Part shown: in pieces, positions 28,931 through 36,693 of the stretch
Layout: every line of letters starts with the position of its first letter
How positions within the stretch are numbered: position 1 is the stretch's first letter
Origin: Halovulum dunhuangense
GTDB lineage: Bacteria; Pseudomonadota; Alphaproteobacteria; Rhodobacterales; Rhodobacteraceae
DNA: 64,000 bases
Assembly (NCBI RefSeq): GCF_013093415.1
Contig: NZ_JABFBC010000001.1
Location: 1,612,001 to 1,676,000 of the forward strand
Direction of reading: 5' to 3'
Program-made: the position numbers and the translations under genes
The notes under the pieces: generated by a model
What the model was told of the DNA's origin: nothing
Databases searched by the model: none
What the model saw: only the letters and a program-made list of their open reading frames with translations

Positions 28931-30837
28931 GCGAGCCGACACCGCAAGCTGACGACGATGGGGCCCTGCGCCCGGATGGTGGGGCAACGGCCGGGATCTC
29001 GATGCTGGAGCAGAGCCTCTGGCGCCGTCTTGCGGGTGCGTCGGGCGTCGAGGAAACGGCACAGGCCTGGGCGCCGGCCATGTTCTCGATGCTGGACGCG
29101 GCCGATTTCTGCGTGGTGTTCCTGCACGATCCCGATGGCGGCCGGCTGCGTCCCGTCGCGGGCTGGCCGCAGGCCCGGATGGCCGGGGGCGCGCTGATCG
29201 CCGCCGCCGAGACGGCGATCGAGCAGGACCGCGGCACGGTGCGCGGCACGATGCCTGACGAGAACATGGGCCGCGCGGGCGCGGTCGCACTTGCCGTGCC
29301 GCTGTCGCTGGACGGTCGCGTGGCGGGCGCTGTGGGGCTGGAATTCGCGCCCCGTTCCCGCGCCGAGCTGCACGCCGCCATGCGCCGCCTGCAATGGGGT
29401 GCCGCCTGGATGCGCGATGCGCTTCGGGCGGATGCGGCGCAAGGCGCGCGGCGGCAATACGACCGCGCGGTTCACGCGCTGCATGCCGTCGCGGCCGTGG
29501 CCGAGCGGGGGGATTTCCCCACCGCCGCCCGCGCCGCCGCGACCGATCTTGCCACACGCTTCGGATGCGACCGCGTCTCGGTCGGGTTCCGCCGGCTTGG
29601 CCGCAGCCATGTCGTGTCCATTTCCCACTCCGCGCAGTTCGGCCGGCGCATGACGCTGGTGCGTCTGCTGGCCGCCGCCATGGACGAGGCGATCGACCAG
29701 CGCGGTGTCATCCTCTTTCCGCAGGCGGATGAAGAGGCGCCCCTTGCCGCGCACCGCCACGCGAAACTGGCCCGCGCGCAGGAAATCGGCCACATCCTGA
29801 CCGTGCCGCTTTTCGCGGTCGATCGCTTCGTCGGCGCGATCCTGTTCGAGCGCCCCGCCGATGCCCCCTTCACCCAGGGCGAGACCGAGATGCTGGAGGC
29901 CGTGGCGACCGTGCTGGCCCCCGTGCTGGAGGAAAAGCGCCGCAACGACCGCTGGCTCGTGACCAAGGCCGCCGACCTGCTGGCCGCGCAGTTCGCGCGG
30001 CTGGTGGGGCCGGGGCGGCTGGCGCGCAAGGCAGGCGTGCTGGCGCTGCTGGCGGTGGTGGCCTTCTTCTGGGTCGCGCGCGATATCGACCAGGTGTCCG
30101 CCGATGCAAGGATCGAGGGCGCGGTCCAGCGCACCATCGCGGCCCCCTTCGACGGCTTCATCGCCGAGGCGGGCGCACGCGCGGGCGAGACGGTGTCCGA
30201 GGGTCAGCTGCTCGTGAAGCTGGATGACCGCGAGCTTGCGCTTGAGCGCCTGCGCCTCGAGACGCAGTTCGAAAGCCAGCGTATCGAGTATGACCGCGCG
30301 CTGGCGCAGGGCGACCGGGCCGAGGCCTCGATCCGGCGCAACCAGATGGACCAGTCGCAGGCGCAGATCGCGCTGGTGACCGCGCAGATAGGGCGCACGG
30401 CCATCCGCGCGCCTTTCGATGGCATCGTCACCTCGGGCGACCTGTCGCAATCCATCGGCGCCTCGGTCGGCAAGGGCAGCACGCTGATGACCGTGGCGCC
30501 CGCCGAGAATTACCGCATCGTGATGAACGTGGACGAGCGCCGCATCGCCGACATCGTGCCGGGGCAGGCGGGCAGCCTGCTGGTCACCGCGCTGCCCGAC
30601 CGCAGCTTCGCCATGGTCGTGCGCCAGGTGACGCCGGTCGCGGAATATGCCGGCGGAACCACGACGTTCCGCGTCGAGGCCGACCTGACGGAACCGCCCA
30701 CGGCGCTTCAGCCGGGGATGGAGGGGGTGGCCAAGGTCGATATCGCCGAGCGCCGCCTGATCGCGATCTGGACCCGGCCGATGGTCGACTGGTTCAAGGT
30801 CTGGTCGTGGCGCTGGTTCGGCCGCGAGCCGGAATAG
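28927..30837 (+). CDS. GAF-GAF-HlyD fusion: membrane fusion protein with sensor-like N-terminus
   Basis: 636 residues from a TTG start overlapping the previous stop. Residues about 40-165 and 185-340 look like two GAF domains (for example 'F-C-V-V-F-L-H-D' and 'H-I-L-T-V-P-L-F-A-V-D-R'). A hydrophobic helix at about 370-385 is followed by a HlyD/periplasmic adaptor part: a split lipoyl domain ('I-A-A-P-F-D-G-F-I' and 'I-R-A-P-F-D-G-I-V'), a short coiled coil and a beta-barrel. HlyD-type proteins bridge inner-membrane exporters to an outer-membrane channel. Putting cytoplasmic GAF domains on such an adaptor is unusual and suggests that export is gated by a ligand or binding partner. It is the first large gene of a tightly overlapping operon behind the giant RTX gene. 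An alternative ATG start exists at 29002. Confidence 0.85.
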   Translation: MSEPTPQADDDGALRPDGGATAGISMLEQSLWRRLAGASGVEETAQAWAPAMFSMLDAADFCVVFLHDPDGGRLRPVAGWPQARMAGGALIAAAETAIEQDRGTVRGTMPDENMGRAGAVALAVPLSLDGRVAGAVGLEFAPRSRAELHAAMRRLQWGAAWMRDALRADAAQGARRQYDRAVHALHAVAAVAERGDFPTAARAAATDLATRFGCDRVSVGFRRLGRSHVVSISHSAQFGRRMTLVRLLAAAMDEAIDQRGVILFPQADEEAPLAAHRHAKLARAQEIGHILTVPLFAVDRFVGAILFERPADAPFTQGETEMLEAVATVLAPVLEEKRRNDRWLVTKAADLLAAQFARLVGPGRLARKAGVLALLAVVAFFWVARDIDQVSADARIEGAVQRTIAAPFDGFIAEAGARAGETVSEGQLLVKLDDRELALERLRLETQFESQRIEYDRALAQGDRAEASIRRNQMDQSQAQIALVTAQIGRTAIRAPFDGIVTSGDLSQSIGASVGKGSTLMTVAPAENYRIVMNVDERRIADIVPGQAGSLLVTALPDRSFAMVVRQVTPVAEYAGGTTTFRVEADLTEPPTALQPGMEGVAKVDIAERRLIAIWTRPMVDWFKVWSWRWFGREPE

Positions 30838-30841
30838 CCCG

Positions 30842-32986
30842 ATGCGCGGATCCTTCCTCTCGCAGGACTGGTATCGCGTCGCCGGGCTGAAGCCGCGGCT
30901 GCGCGCGCATGTCGAGTTGCACCGCCAGCGGTTCCGCGGCGATGTCTGGTACATCGTGCAGGATCTGCACACCGGCAAGTATCACCGCATCAGCCCGGCC
31001 GGAAACCTGATCGTCAGCCACATGGATGGCAGGCGGTCGGTCCAGAAGCTGTGGGAACTGGCCTGCGAGCGGTTCGAGGACGATCCGCCCAGCCAGGGCG
31101 AAGTGATCCGCCTGCTCTCGCAGCTGCATGCCGCCGACCTGATCGCGGGCGACACCCCCCCCGATCTGGAGGAGCTTGGCCGCCGGCATCACACCCAGGA
31201 ACGCCGCTCGATGCTGGCGCGGCTGCGCAATCCGCTGGCGCTGCGCTTCCCGCTGTTCGACCCCGACCCGTTTCTCGAGGCGACGGTGGCGCTGGCGCGC
31301 CCGTTCTTCACCGTCTGGGGCTTCGTCGCCTGGCTTGCGCTGATCGTGGCGGGCGTGGTGCTTGCGGTAATGAACTGGGCGCCCCTGACAGAGGACGTGG
31401 TGGACCGTGTGCTGTCGGCGCAGAACGTGCTGCTGCTGGCGCTCGCCTTCCCGCTGGTCAAGGCGATCCACGAGTTTGGCCATGCCTATGCCGCCAAGGT
31501 CTGGGGCGGAGAGGTGCACGAGATCGGGCTCATGTTCCTCGTGTTCATCCCGGTTCCCTACGTTGACGCCTCCAGCTCTGCCGCCTTCCCCGAAAAGACC
31601 CGCCGCGCGGTCGTGGGCGGCGCCGGCATCATGGTCGAGCTGGCGCTGGCCGCACTTGCGCTGATCCTGTGGCTGAACGTCGAGCCGGGGCTGGTCAGCG
31701 CCTTCGCCTTCAACGTGATGCTGATCGGGGGCGTGTCCACGCTGCTCTTCAACGGCAATCCGCTGCTGCGCTTCGACGGCTATTTCGTGATGGCCGACCT
31801 GGTCGAGATCCCGAACCTGGGCGTGCGGTCCAACAAGTATTTCTGGTACCTGGTCCAGCGCTACCTGCTGGCCGTGCCGTCGGCCGAGAACCCCGTGACC
31901 GGGCGGGGCGAGCGTCCATGGCTGTTTCTCTACGCGGTCGCGGCGTTTCTCTACAGGGTCAGCATTTCGATCGCGATCTCGCTTTTCGTGGCGCAGAAGT
32001 TCTTCTTCATCGGCATCATCCTTGCGATCTGGGCGCTGGCGAACGTGTTCGTGATGCCGCTCTTCAAGGGCGTGCAGTTCCTTCTGTCGGGTGAGGCCCT
32101 GCGCGGCCGGCGCGGGCGCGCCTGGGCCGTGACGGCCGCGCTGGGGGGGCTGGCGGGCCTTGGGCTTTTCGCGATGCCGGTGCCGCACCGGACGCTGGCC
32201 GAGGGCGTCGTGCTGCTGGAGGAAGACCAGATCCTGCGCGCCGAGGTCGAGGGTTTCGTCGCCGCCGTCCCGCAGGCCGACGGTGCGGTCGCGCCCGGCG
32301 CCCCGCTGGTCACGATGGAGGATCCGACGCTTTCGGCCGAGACGCGGCTGGCCAGCACCCGGCTCGAGGAAATGCGCCTGCGTCTTGGCTCGGTGATGCC
32401 GAGCAACCAGAGCCAGGCCAACGCGCTGCGCGAACAGGTGCGCTTTCTCGAGCGGCGCCTTGCCTATTACCAGGCGCGGGACCGCGCGCTGAACATCGCA
32501 GCCCCCCGCGCGGGCGAGGCGCTGATCCCGGTGGCGGCCGATCTGACCGGGCAGCTTGTCCCGCAGGGCAGGGTGCTGGGCTATGTGCTGGCCGATGGCC
32601 CCCCGCGCATCCGGGTGGCGGTGCCGCAGGCCACGGCCGAGCTTGTGCGCCAGGACACCCAGGGCGTGGCCGTGATGCTGCGCCGGGATCTCGACCGTGC
32701 CTTGCCGGCCCGCATCATCGCCGCCGCCCCCGAGGGGCAGCGGATGCTGCCCTCGCCCGCGCTCGGGTCCGAGGCCGGCGGGCGTTTCGCGCTCGATCCG
32801 TCCGACCCCGAACGGTTGCGCACGGTCGAAAGCCTGTTCCTGTTCGACGTCGCGCCCGACGGCTTTCCTGGATCGCCGATGGTGGGAGAGCGGGTGCTGG
32901 TCCGCTTCGATCACGGGGCCGAGCCGGTCGCCTGGCGCATCTGGCGCGGGCTGCGGCAGCTGTTCCTGCGGCAGTTCAATGTCTGA
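30842..32986 (+). CDS. PqqD-like / M50 site-2-protease-like / HlyD-like membrane protein
   Basis: 714 residues. Residues 20-105 resemble a PqqD or RiPP-recognition winged helix ('R-I-S-P-A-G-N-L-I-V', 'L-L-S-Q-L-H-A-A-D-L-I'). The membrane part has about ten hydrophobic segments and M50 motifs: H210-E-F-G-H214 in a helix, and N-P-L-L-R-F-D-G-Y near residues 305-313, where the Asp is the third zinc ligand. The C-terminal 250 residues carry lipoyl/HlyD-like halves ('A-E-V-E-G-F-V-A-A-V', 'N-I-A-A-P-R-A-G-E') around a helical hairpin. M50-type proteins with this NPLLRFDGY motif are known as 'peptide maturation' or efflux-associated factors. A start 4 bases after the previous stop and an 8-base overlap with the SecA-like gene place it in the same transcript. 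It probably forms the inner-membrane part of the exporter or processes its cargo (inference). Confidence 0.85.
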   Translation: MRGSFLSQDWYRVAGLKPRLRAHVELHRQRFRGDVWYIVQDLHTGKYHRISPAGNLIVSHMDGRRSVQKLWELACERFEDDPPSQGEVIRLLSQLHAADLIAGDTPPDLEELGRRHHTQERRSMLARLRNPLALRFPLFDPDPFLEATVALARPFFTVWGFVAWLALIVAGVVLAVMNWAPLTEDVVDRVLSAQNVLLLALAFPLVKAIHEFGHAYAAKVWGGEVHEIGLMFLVFIPVPYVDASSSAAFPEKTRRAVVGGAGIMVELALAALALILWLNVEPGLVSAFAFNVMLIGGVSTLLFNGNPLLRFDGYFVMADLVEIPNLGVRSNKYFWYLVQRYLLAVPSAENPVTGRGERPWLFLYAVAAFLYRVSISIAISLFVAQKFFFIGIILAIWALANVFVMPLFKGVQFLLSGEALRGRRGRAWAVTAALGGLAGLGLFAMPVPHRTLAEGVVLLEEDQILRAEVEGFVAAVPQADGAVAPGAPLVTMEDPTLSAETRLASTRLEEMRLRLGSVMPSNQSQANALREQVRFLERRLAYYQARDRALNIAAPRAGEALIPVAADLTGQLVPQGRVLGYVLADGPPRIRVAVPQATAELVRQDTQGVAVMLRRDLDRALPARIIAAAPEGQRMLPSPALGSEAGGRFALDPSDPERLRTVESLFLFDVAPDGFPGSPMVGERVLVRFDHGAEPVAWRIWRGLRQLFLRQFNV

Positions 32987-35021
32987 CATCGCCGCGCCCC
33001 GCCTGCCGCCCGCCCCGTCGCGCCCCGCGGCCCGGCTGCCCGATATCCTCGACTATGCCGAGCGTCCGGAGGTCGAGGAAACCGGCTTCGACGTGCTGGG
33101 CCAGCGGGCGCTTGGCGTGGTGGTCGCCTGGGGGGGCGGGCTGCGGGCGCGGCGGCTGCGCGCCATCGTGCCGGCCACGGCCGCGAAGGCCAGCCATTTC
33201 GCGGCCCTTGACGATACCGGGTTGCGGGCCGAGGCCGCGCGGCTGCGCGTGGCGCTGCGCCGCGCCGCGTCCGAGCCGTCCCGCCTGCCGGTCGCCGTGA
33301 CCGGAGAGGCATTTGCCCTGGTGCGCGAGGCTGCTGCGCGGACGCTTGGCCTGCGCCCCTATGACGTGCAGATCATGGGGGCCTGGGCCATGCTGCGCGG
33401 GATGATCGCTGAAATGCGCACGGGCGAGGGCAAGACGCTTTCCGCGTCCCTCGCCGCGGCCACCGCCGGGCTGTTCGGCGCCCCGGTCCATGTCATCACC
33501 GCCAACGACTACCTGGCCGAACGCGACGCCGAGGAACTTGGCCCGCTCTACCGGTTTCTGGGGCTCTCGCAGGGGCTGGTGCTGCCCGGCCAGGATGCCG
33601 CGGCGCGCCGCGCCGCCTATGCCGCCGACGTGGTCTACGGCTCGAACAAGGAAATGGCCTTCGACTACCTGCGCGACCGCATGGCCCTGCGCAAGCGGCC
33701 CGGCAACCTGATGCGCAAGCTCGACCGGCTGACGGGCGGCGCCACCGGAGAGCCTGCGCGGATGCGCGGCCTGCATTTCGCCATCGTGGACGAGGCCGAC
33801 AGCGTGCTGATCGACGAGGCGCGCACGCCGCTCATCATCTCGGGCGAGGAGGAGCGGCAGGCCGGCCAGGATCCGGCCCTGTTCCAGGCGGCGCTGGACG
33901 CGGCCCGGCTGCTGACGCAGGGGACGGACTTCCGCCTTCAGCCCGACGATCACCGGGTGGAGCTGACCGAGACCGGGCGCGACCGGCTGGAGGACATGGC
34001 CGAAGACGGCGGAGAAACCGGGGGCGCCTTCCGCGTCGCGGCGATCCGCGAGCACATGGTCACGCAGGCGCTGACCGGGCTGCACCTGTTCCATCTGGAT
34101 GACGACTACATCATCCGTGACGGCAAGGTGCAGATCGTGGACGAGTTCACCGGCCGCGTGATGGCCGACCGCAGCTGGTCGGACGGGTTGCAGCAGCTGA
34201 TCGAGCTGAAGGAAGGGCTGGAGATCACCCTGCCACGCCGGACCATGGCGCGGATAAGCTACCAGCGCTATTTCCGCCGCTACCGGCACCTGTGCGGCAT
34301 GACCGGAACGGCGCGCGATGCCTCGGCCGAGCTGTGGGCGGTCTATCGCCTGTCCGTGGCAAGGATCCCGACCCACCGCCCCGAGGCGCGGGTCTTTGCG
34401 CGCGACCGGCTGTTTGCCCGCGAAGAGTCGAAGTGGCAGGCCATAGGCCGCCGCGTGGCCGAGTTGCAGGCGCAGGGCGTGCCGGTCCTGCTGGGCACGC
34501 GATCCGTGGCGGCATCCGAGAAGGGTAGCGCCGCGTTGTCGCTGCTGGCCATCCCGCACGAGGTGCTGAGCGCGCGCCAGGACGCCGAGGAAGCGGCGAT
34601 CGTCGCCCGTGCGGGACAGCGTGGCGCGGTAACGGTGGCGACCAACATGGCCGGGCGCGGCACCGACATCAAGCTGGGCGAGGGGGTGGCCGCGCTGGGC
34701 GGGCTGCATGTCATCCTGGCCGAACGCCATGACAGCCGCCGCATCGACCGCCAGCTCGAGGGGCGCTGCGGGCGGCAGGGCGATCCGGGCCGGGTCGAGG
34801 CATTCCTCTCGCTGGAAGATGACCTGATGCGCGGCTCTTCCGCCGCCTTGGGCCGTCGGCTCGCGCGGGTGGCGCTGGCCCTGTCGCCGCGCGCGGCGGC
34901 GGGCCTGATCCGCCTGCGCCAGCGCCGGATCGAGCGTAGCCACGCCCGGGCGCGCCGCGACCTGCTCAAGGCGGACCGAAGCCTGGGCGAGATGCTGGCA
35001 TTCTCGGGGCAACTCGAATGA
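32979..35021 (+). CDS. SecA-like preprotein translocase ATPase, short accessory form
   Basis: 680 residues from the ATG that overlaps the preceding gene by 8 bases; an open frame continues upstream but lies inside that gene. Walker A is M-R-T-G-E-G-K-T near residue 146, the DEAD-type box V-D-E-A-D-S-V-L near 270, and the C-terminal helicase motifs T-N-M-A-G-R-G-T-D-I-K-L and G-R-C-G-R-Q-G-D-P-G are intact, so ATPase activity is expected. Housekeeping SecA is about 850-900 residues; this one has trimmed scaffold/wing regions and lacks the C-terminal Cys-rich zinc tail that binds SecB. It therefore looks like a dedicated second SecA acting with the neighbouring membrane proteins on the giant RTX protein (inference). 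It ends in an ATGA overlap with the next gene. Confidence 0.88.
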   Translation: MSDIAAPRLPPAPSRPAARLPDILDYAERPEVEETGFDVLGQRALGVVVAWGGGLRARRLRAIVPATAAKASHFAALDDTGLRAEAARLRVALRRAASEPSRLPVAVTGEAFALVREAAARTLGLRPYDVQIMGAWAMLRGMIAEMRTGEGKTLSASLAAATAGLFGAPVHVITANDYLAERDAEELGPLYRFLGLSQGLVLPGQDAAARRAAYAADVVYGSNKEMAFDYLRDRMALRKRPGNLMRKLDRLTGGATGEPARMRGLHFAIVDEADSVLIDEARTPLIISGEEERQAGQDPALFQAALDAARLLTQGTDFRLQPDDHRVELTETGRDRLEDMAEDGGETGGAFRVAAIREHMVTQALTGLHLFHLDDDYIIRDGKVQIVDEFTGRVMADRSWSDGLQQLIELKEGLEITLPRRTMARISYQRYFRRYRHLCGMTGTARDASAELWAVYRLSVARIPTHRPEARVFARDRLFAREESKWQAIGRRVAELQAQGVPVLLGTRSVAASEKGSAALSLLAIPHEVLSARQDAEEAAIVARAGQRGAVTVATNMAGRGTDIKLGEGVAALGGLHVILAERHDSRRIDRQLEGRCGRQGDPGRVEAFLSLEDDLMRGSSAALGRRLARVALALSPRAAAGLIRLRQRRIERSHARARRDLLKADRSLGEMLAFSGQLE

Positions 35022-35815
35022 GCGCCCCGGCCGGGATCGAGGCGCCGGAAGGCGACGCCAGGGCCCTGCTCGACGCGCTGTCGGGTGTGGAACGGCCCTG
35101 GCTGGTCGAACGCTCGGTCCGGGTGGCGGGCACGACCCTGCGCCCGGGGCGCTTCCTGGTCAGCTTTCCGCGCGGCGCGCTGGGGCCGGGCCCTTCGCGG
35201 GTGCTGCGCGGCATCTGCATGGACCTGGGGCTGGAGGAGCAGGCCTTCGCGCCGCTCGACGCGCTGCAATCCGCCGCCGTGTCGGTGCATTTCGGCTTCG
35301 AGCCGGAGCCGGGCGGCGCGCGCGTCAAATGCTATCTCGAGTTTCCCGCCGATGCGCGCCCAGAACGCGATGCGGTGTTCCTGGCGCTGAAATGGAAGCC
35401 GGGACAGCAAGGACACCATGTGCTGACCCGCTACCTTGCCCGCGACGGCCTGCGGCCCGACGCGCAGGCCGCGCTGATCCGCGATATCGTGGAGGCGGGC
35501 GCGCTGCGCGACCTGATGCTCGGCGCGCTGGACCTGGCGGGCACAGCGCCGGGGCTGCGCCTGCTGGAGGTGGTGGAGGACGCAAACCCCCGCCGCTCGG
35601 TCGATCTGAACCTCGCCGATGCGCGGATGACCCTGGAAGCGGCGGGCGACCTGTTGTTGCCGGTCATGGGGCCTGCGCGCGGTGGGCGCGCCTATCTCGA
35701 CGCCCATGCCGGCGACCGGCTGGGCCATGTCGCGGCGGGCACGGGCCGTGATGGCAGGCCCTTCTTCACGCTCTATCACGGCGCGCGCCGCCTGCATGCC
35801 GGAGAGCCCGCATGA
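35018..35815 (+). CDS. Unknown protein of the export operon (paralogue-like with the next gene)
   Basis: 265 residues, no signal peptide or membrane segment, coupled by ATGA overlaps on both sides. It shows an alternation of strands and helices: 'V-S-V-H-F-G-F-E', 'A-R-V-K-C-Y-L-E-F-P', 'F-L-A-L-K-W-K-P-G', 'V-D-L-N-L-A-D-A-R' and 'P-F-F-T-L-Y-H-G-A'. By eye the order of these elements corresponds to that in the next gene, with 'L-A-D-A-R' aligning to 'F-F-D-A-R'. The alternating beta/alpha layout recalls ABBA-type prenyltransferase barrels, but I see no decisive motif. Family unknown. Confidence 0.8.
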   Translation: MSAPAGIEAPEGDARALLDALSGVERPWLVERSVRVAGTTLRPGRFLVSFPRGALGPGPSRVLRGICMDLGLEEQAFAPLDALQSAAVSVHFGFEPEPGGARVKCYLEFPADARPERDAVFLALKWKPGQQGHHVLTRYLARDGLRPDAQAALIRDIVEAGALRDLMLGALDLAGTAPGLRLLEVVEDANPRRSVDLNLADARMTLEAAGDLLLPVMGPARGGRAYLDAHAGDRLGHVAAGTGRDGRPFFTLYHGARRLHAGEPA

Positions 35816-36693
35816 ACTGGCGGCTCGAAGATCGGCTCGAGGCGGCGGAGGCGCGTGACGCCCCGCTGGATTTCTGCCAGTGGCCCTATGAGCGGCCCGT
35901 GGCCCCCGCGCCCGACGCGCTGCGGACCTCGGCGCTGCTTTACAAGTCCTTCGCGCTGGCGGGGGTCTCGGGCCGGATGCTTGAATTCTGCGACGCGCTG
36001 GTCGCAAGGCTGGGCCGCTTCCGCACCGTCTGGGGTATCAAGTGGGCCGACGGCCGGCTGAGCTGGGAGTTCTATTTCTACGATTACGCCCGGATGGAGC
36101 GCCGCTTCGGCATGGGCGATTTCATCGACCTGGCCCGGCCCTTCTTCCCGGTCACGGCGCCCGCGCTGGACGGCGTGCCGCATTTCATGTTCTCGGTCGA
36201 ACTGGATGCCGCGCTGATCGCGGGGCAGGGCGCGCTCGACCGGATCGACATGTACATGGGCAATCCCGGCAGCGCGGTTTCCTCGGGGATCTGCTATGGT
36301 GTCTCGCGGCAGGGATGCGAGATGCGGAATTTCTACTTCTTCTTCGATGCGCGCAGCCAGATGCAGGAGGTGCGCGAGAAACTGGTCTCCAACGCCCATC
36401 TGCCGATGCGGCAGCTGGAGCTTGACCGCCTGCTCTGGCCACGGATGAAGGATGCACAGATCGTCGTGGTGGCGAACAAGCGGTGGAACGACGGGCTCTA
36501 TTTCTCGCGCATCGGGATCGATCCCCTGGTCCATTTCCTCGAGCGCCTGCGCTTTCCCGAAGGCCTGACAGGCTTTGCGCGCGAAAGCCGCGACCGGCTG
36601 GCGCATCACCTGTTCGATGTGGGCTATGACCATGCGCCGGGGACAGGGCGCGATCCGGTCCTGCTGAAGGGAAGCATCTATGGCCTGCTCTGA
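35812..36693 (+). CDS. Unknown protein of the export operon (paralogue-like with the previous gene)
   Basis: 293 residues, cytoplasmic by composition and rich in aromatics. Strands such as 'S-W-E-F-Y-F-Y-D-Y', 'P-H-F-M-F-S-V-E-L-D', 'R-I-D-M-Y-M-G', 'N-F-Y-F-F-F-D-A-R' and 'G-L-Y-F-S-R-I-G' alternate with helices. A Trp-x-x-Lys-Trp element near residue 72 is notable. It overlaps the preceding gene by ATGA and the radical SAM gene by 14 bases, so the three are probably made in fixed ratio. No catalytic motif recognised; function unknown. Confidence 0.8.
   Translation: MNWRLEDRLEAAEARDAPLDFCQWPYERPVAPAPDALRTSALLYKSFALAGVSGRMLEFCDALVARLGRFRTVWGIKWADGRLSWEFYFYDYARMERRFGMGDFIDLARPFFPVTAPALDGVPHFMFSVELDAALIAGQGALDRIDMYMGNPGSAVSSGICYGVSRQGCEMRNFYFFFDARSQMQEVREKLVSNAHLPMRQLELDRLLWPRMKDAQIVVVANKRWNDGLYFSRIGIDPLVHFLERLRFPEGLTGFARESRDRLAHHLFDVGYDHAPGTGRDPVLLKGSIYGLL

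Noticed and set aside
15950-29557. Antisense open frame of more than 4,500 codons under the giant gene (and others at 2519-8920 and 11648-15682, minus strand)
   Set aside because: In very GC-rich genes with strong third-position bias the opposite strand rarely shows stops. The translations are Arg/His/Gly/Ala/Val/Asp-rich without domains, and the plus-strand frame has clear families.
32697-32978. Upstream extension of the SecA-like gene
   Set aside because: It lies wholly inside the preceding M50/HlyD gene in another frame and is Arg/Pro/Ser-rich shadow sequence.
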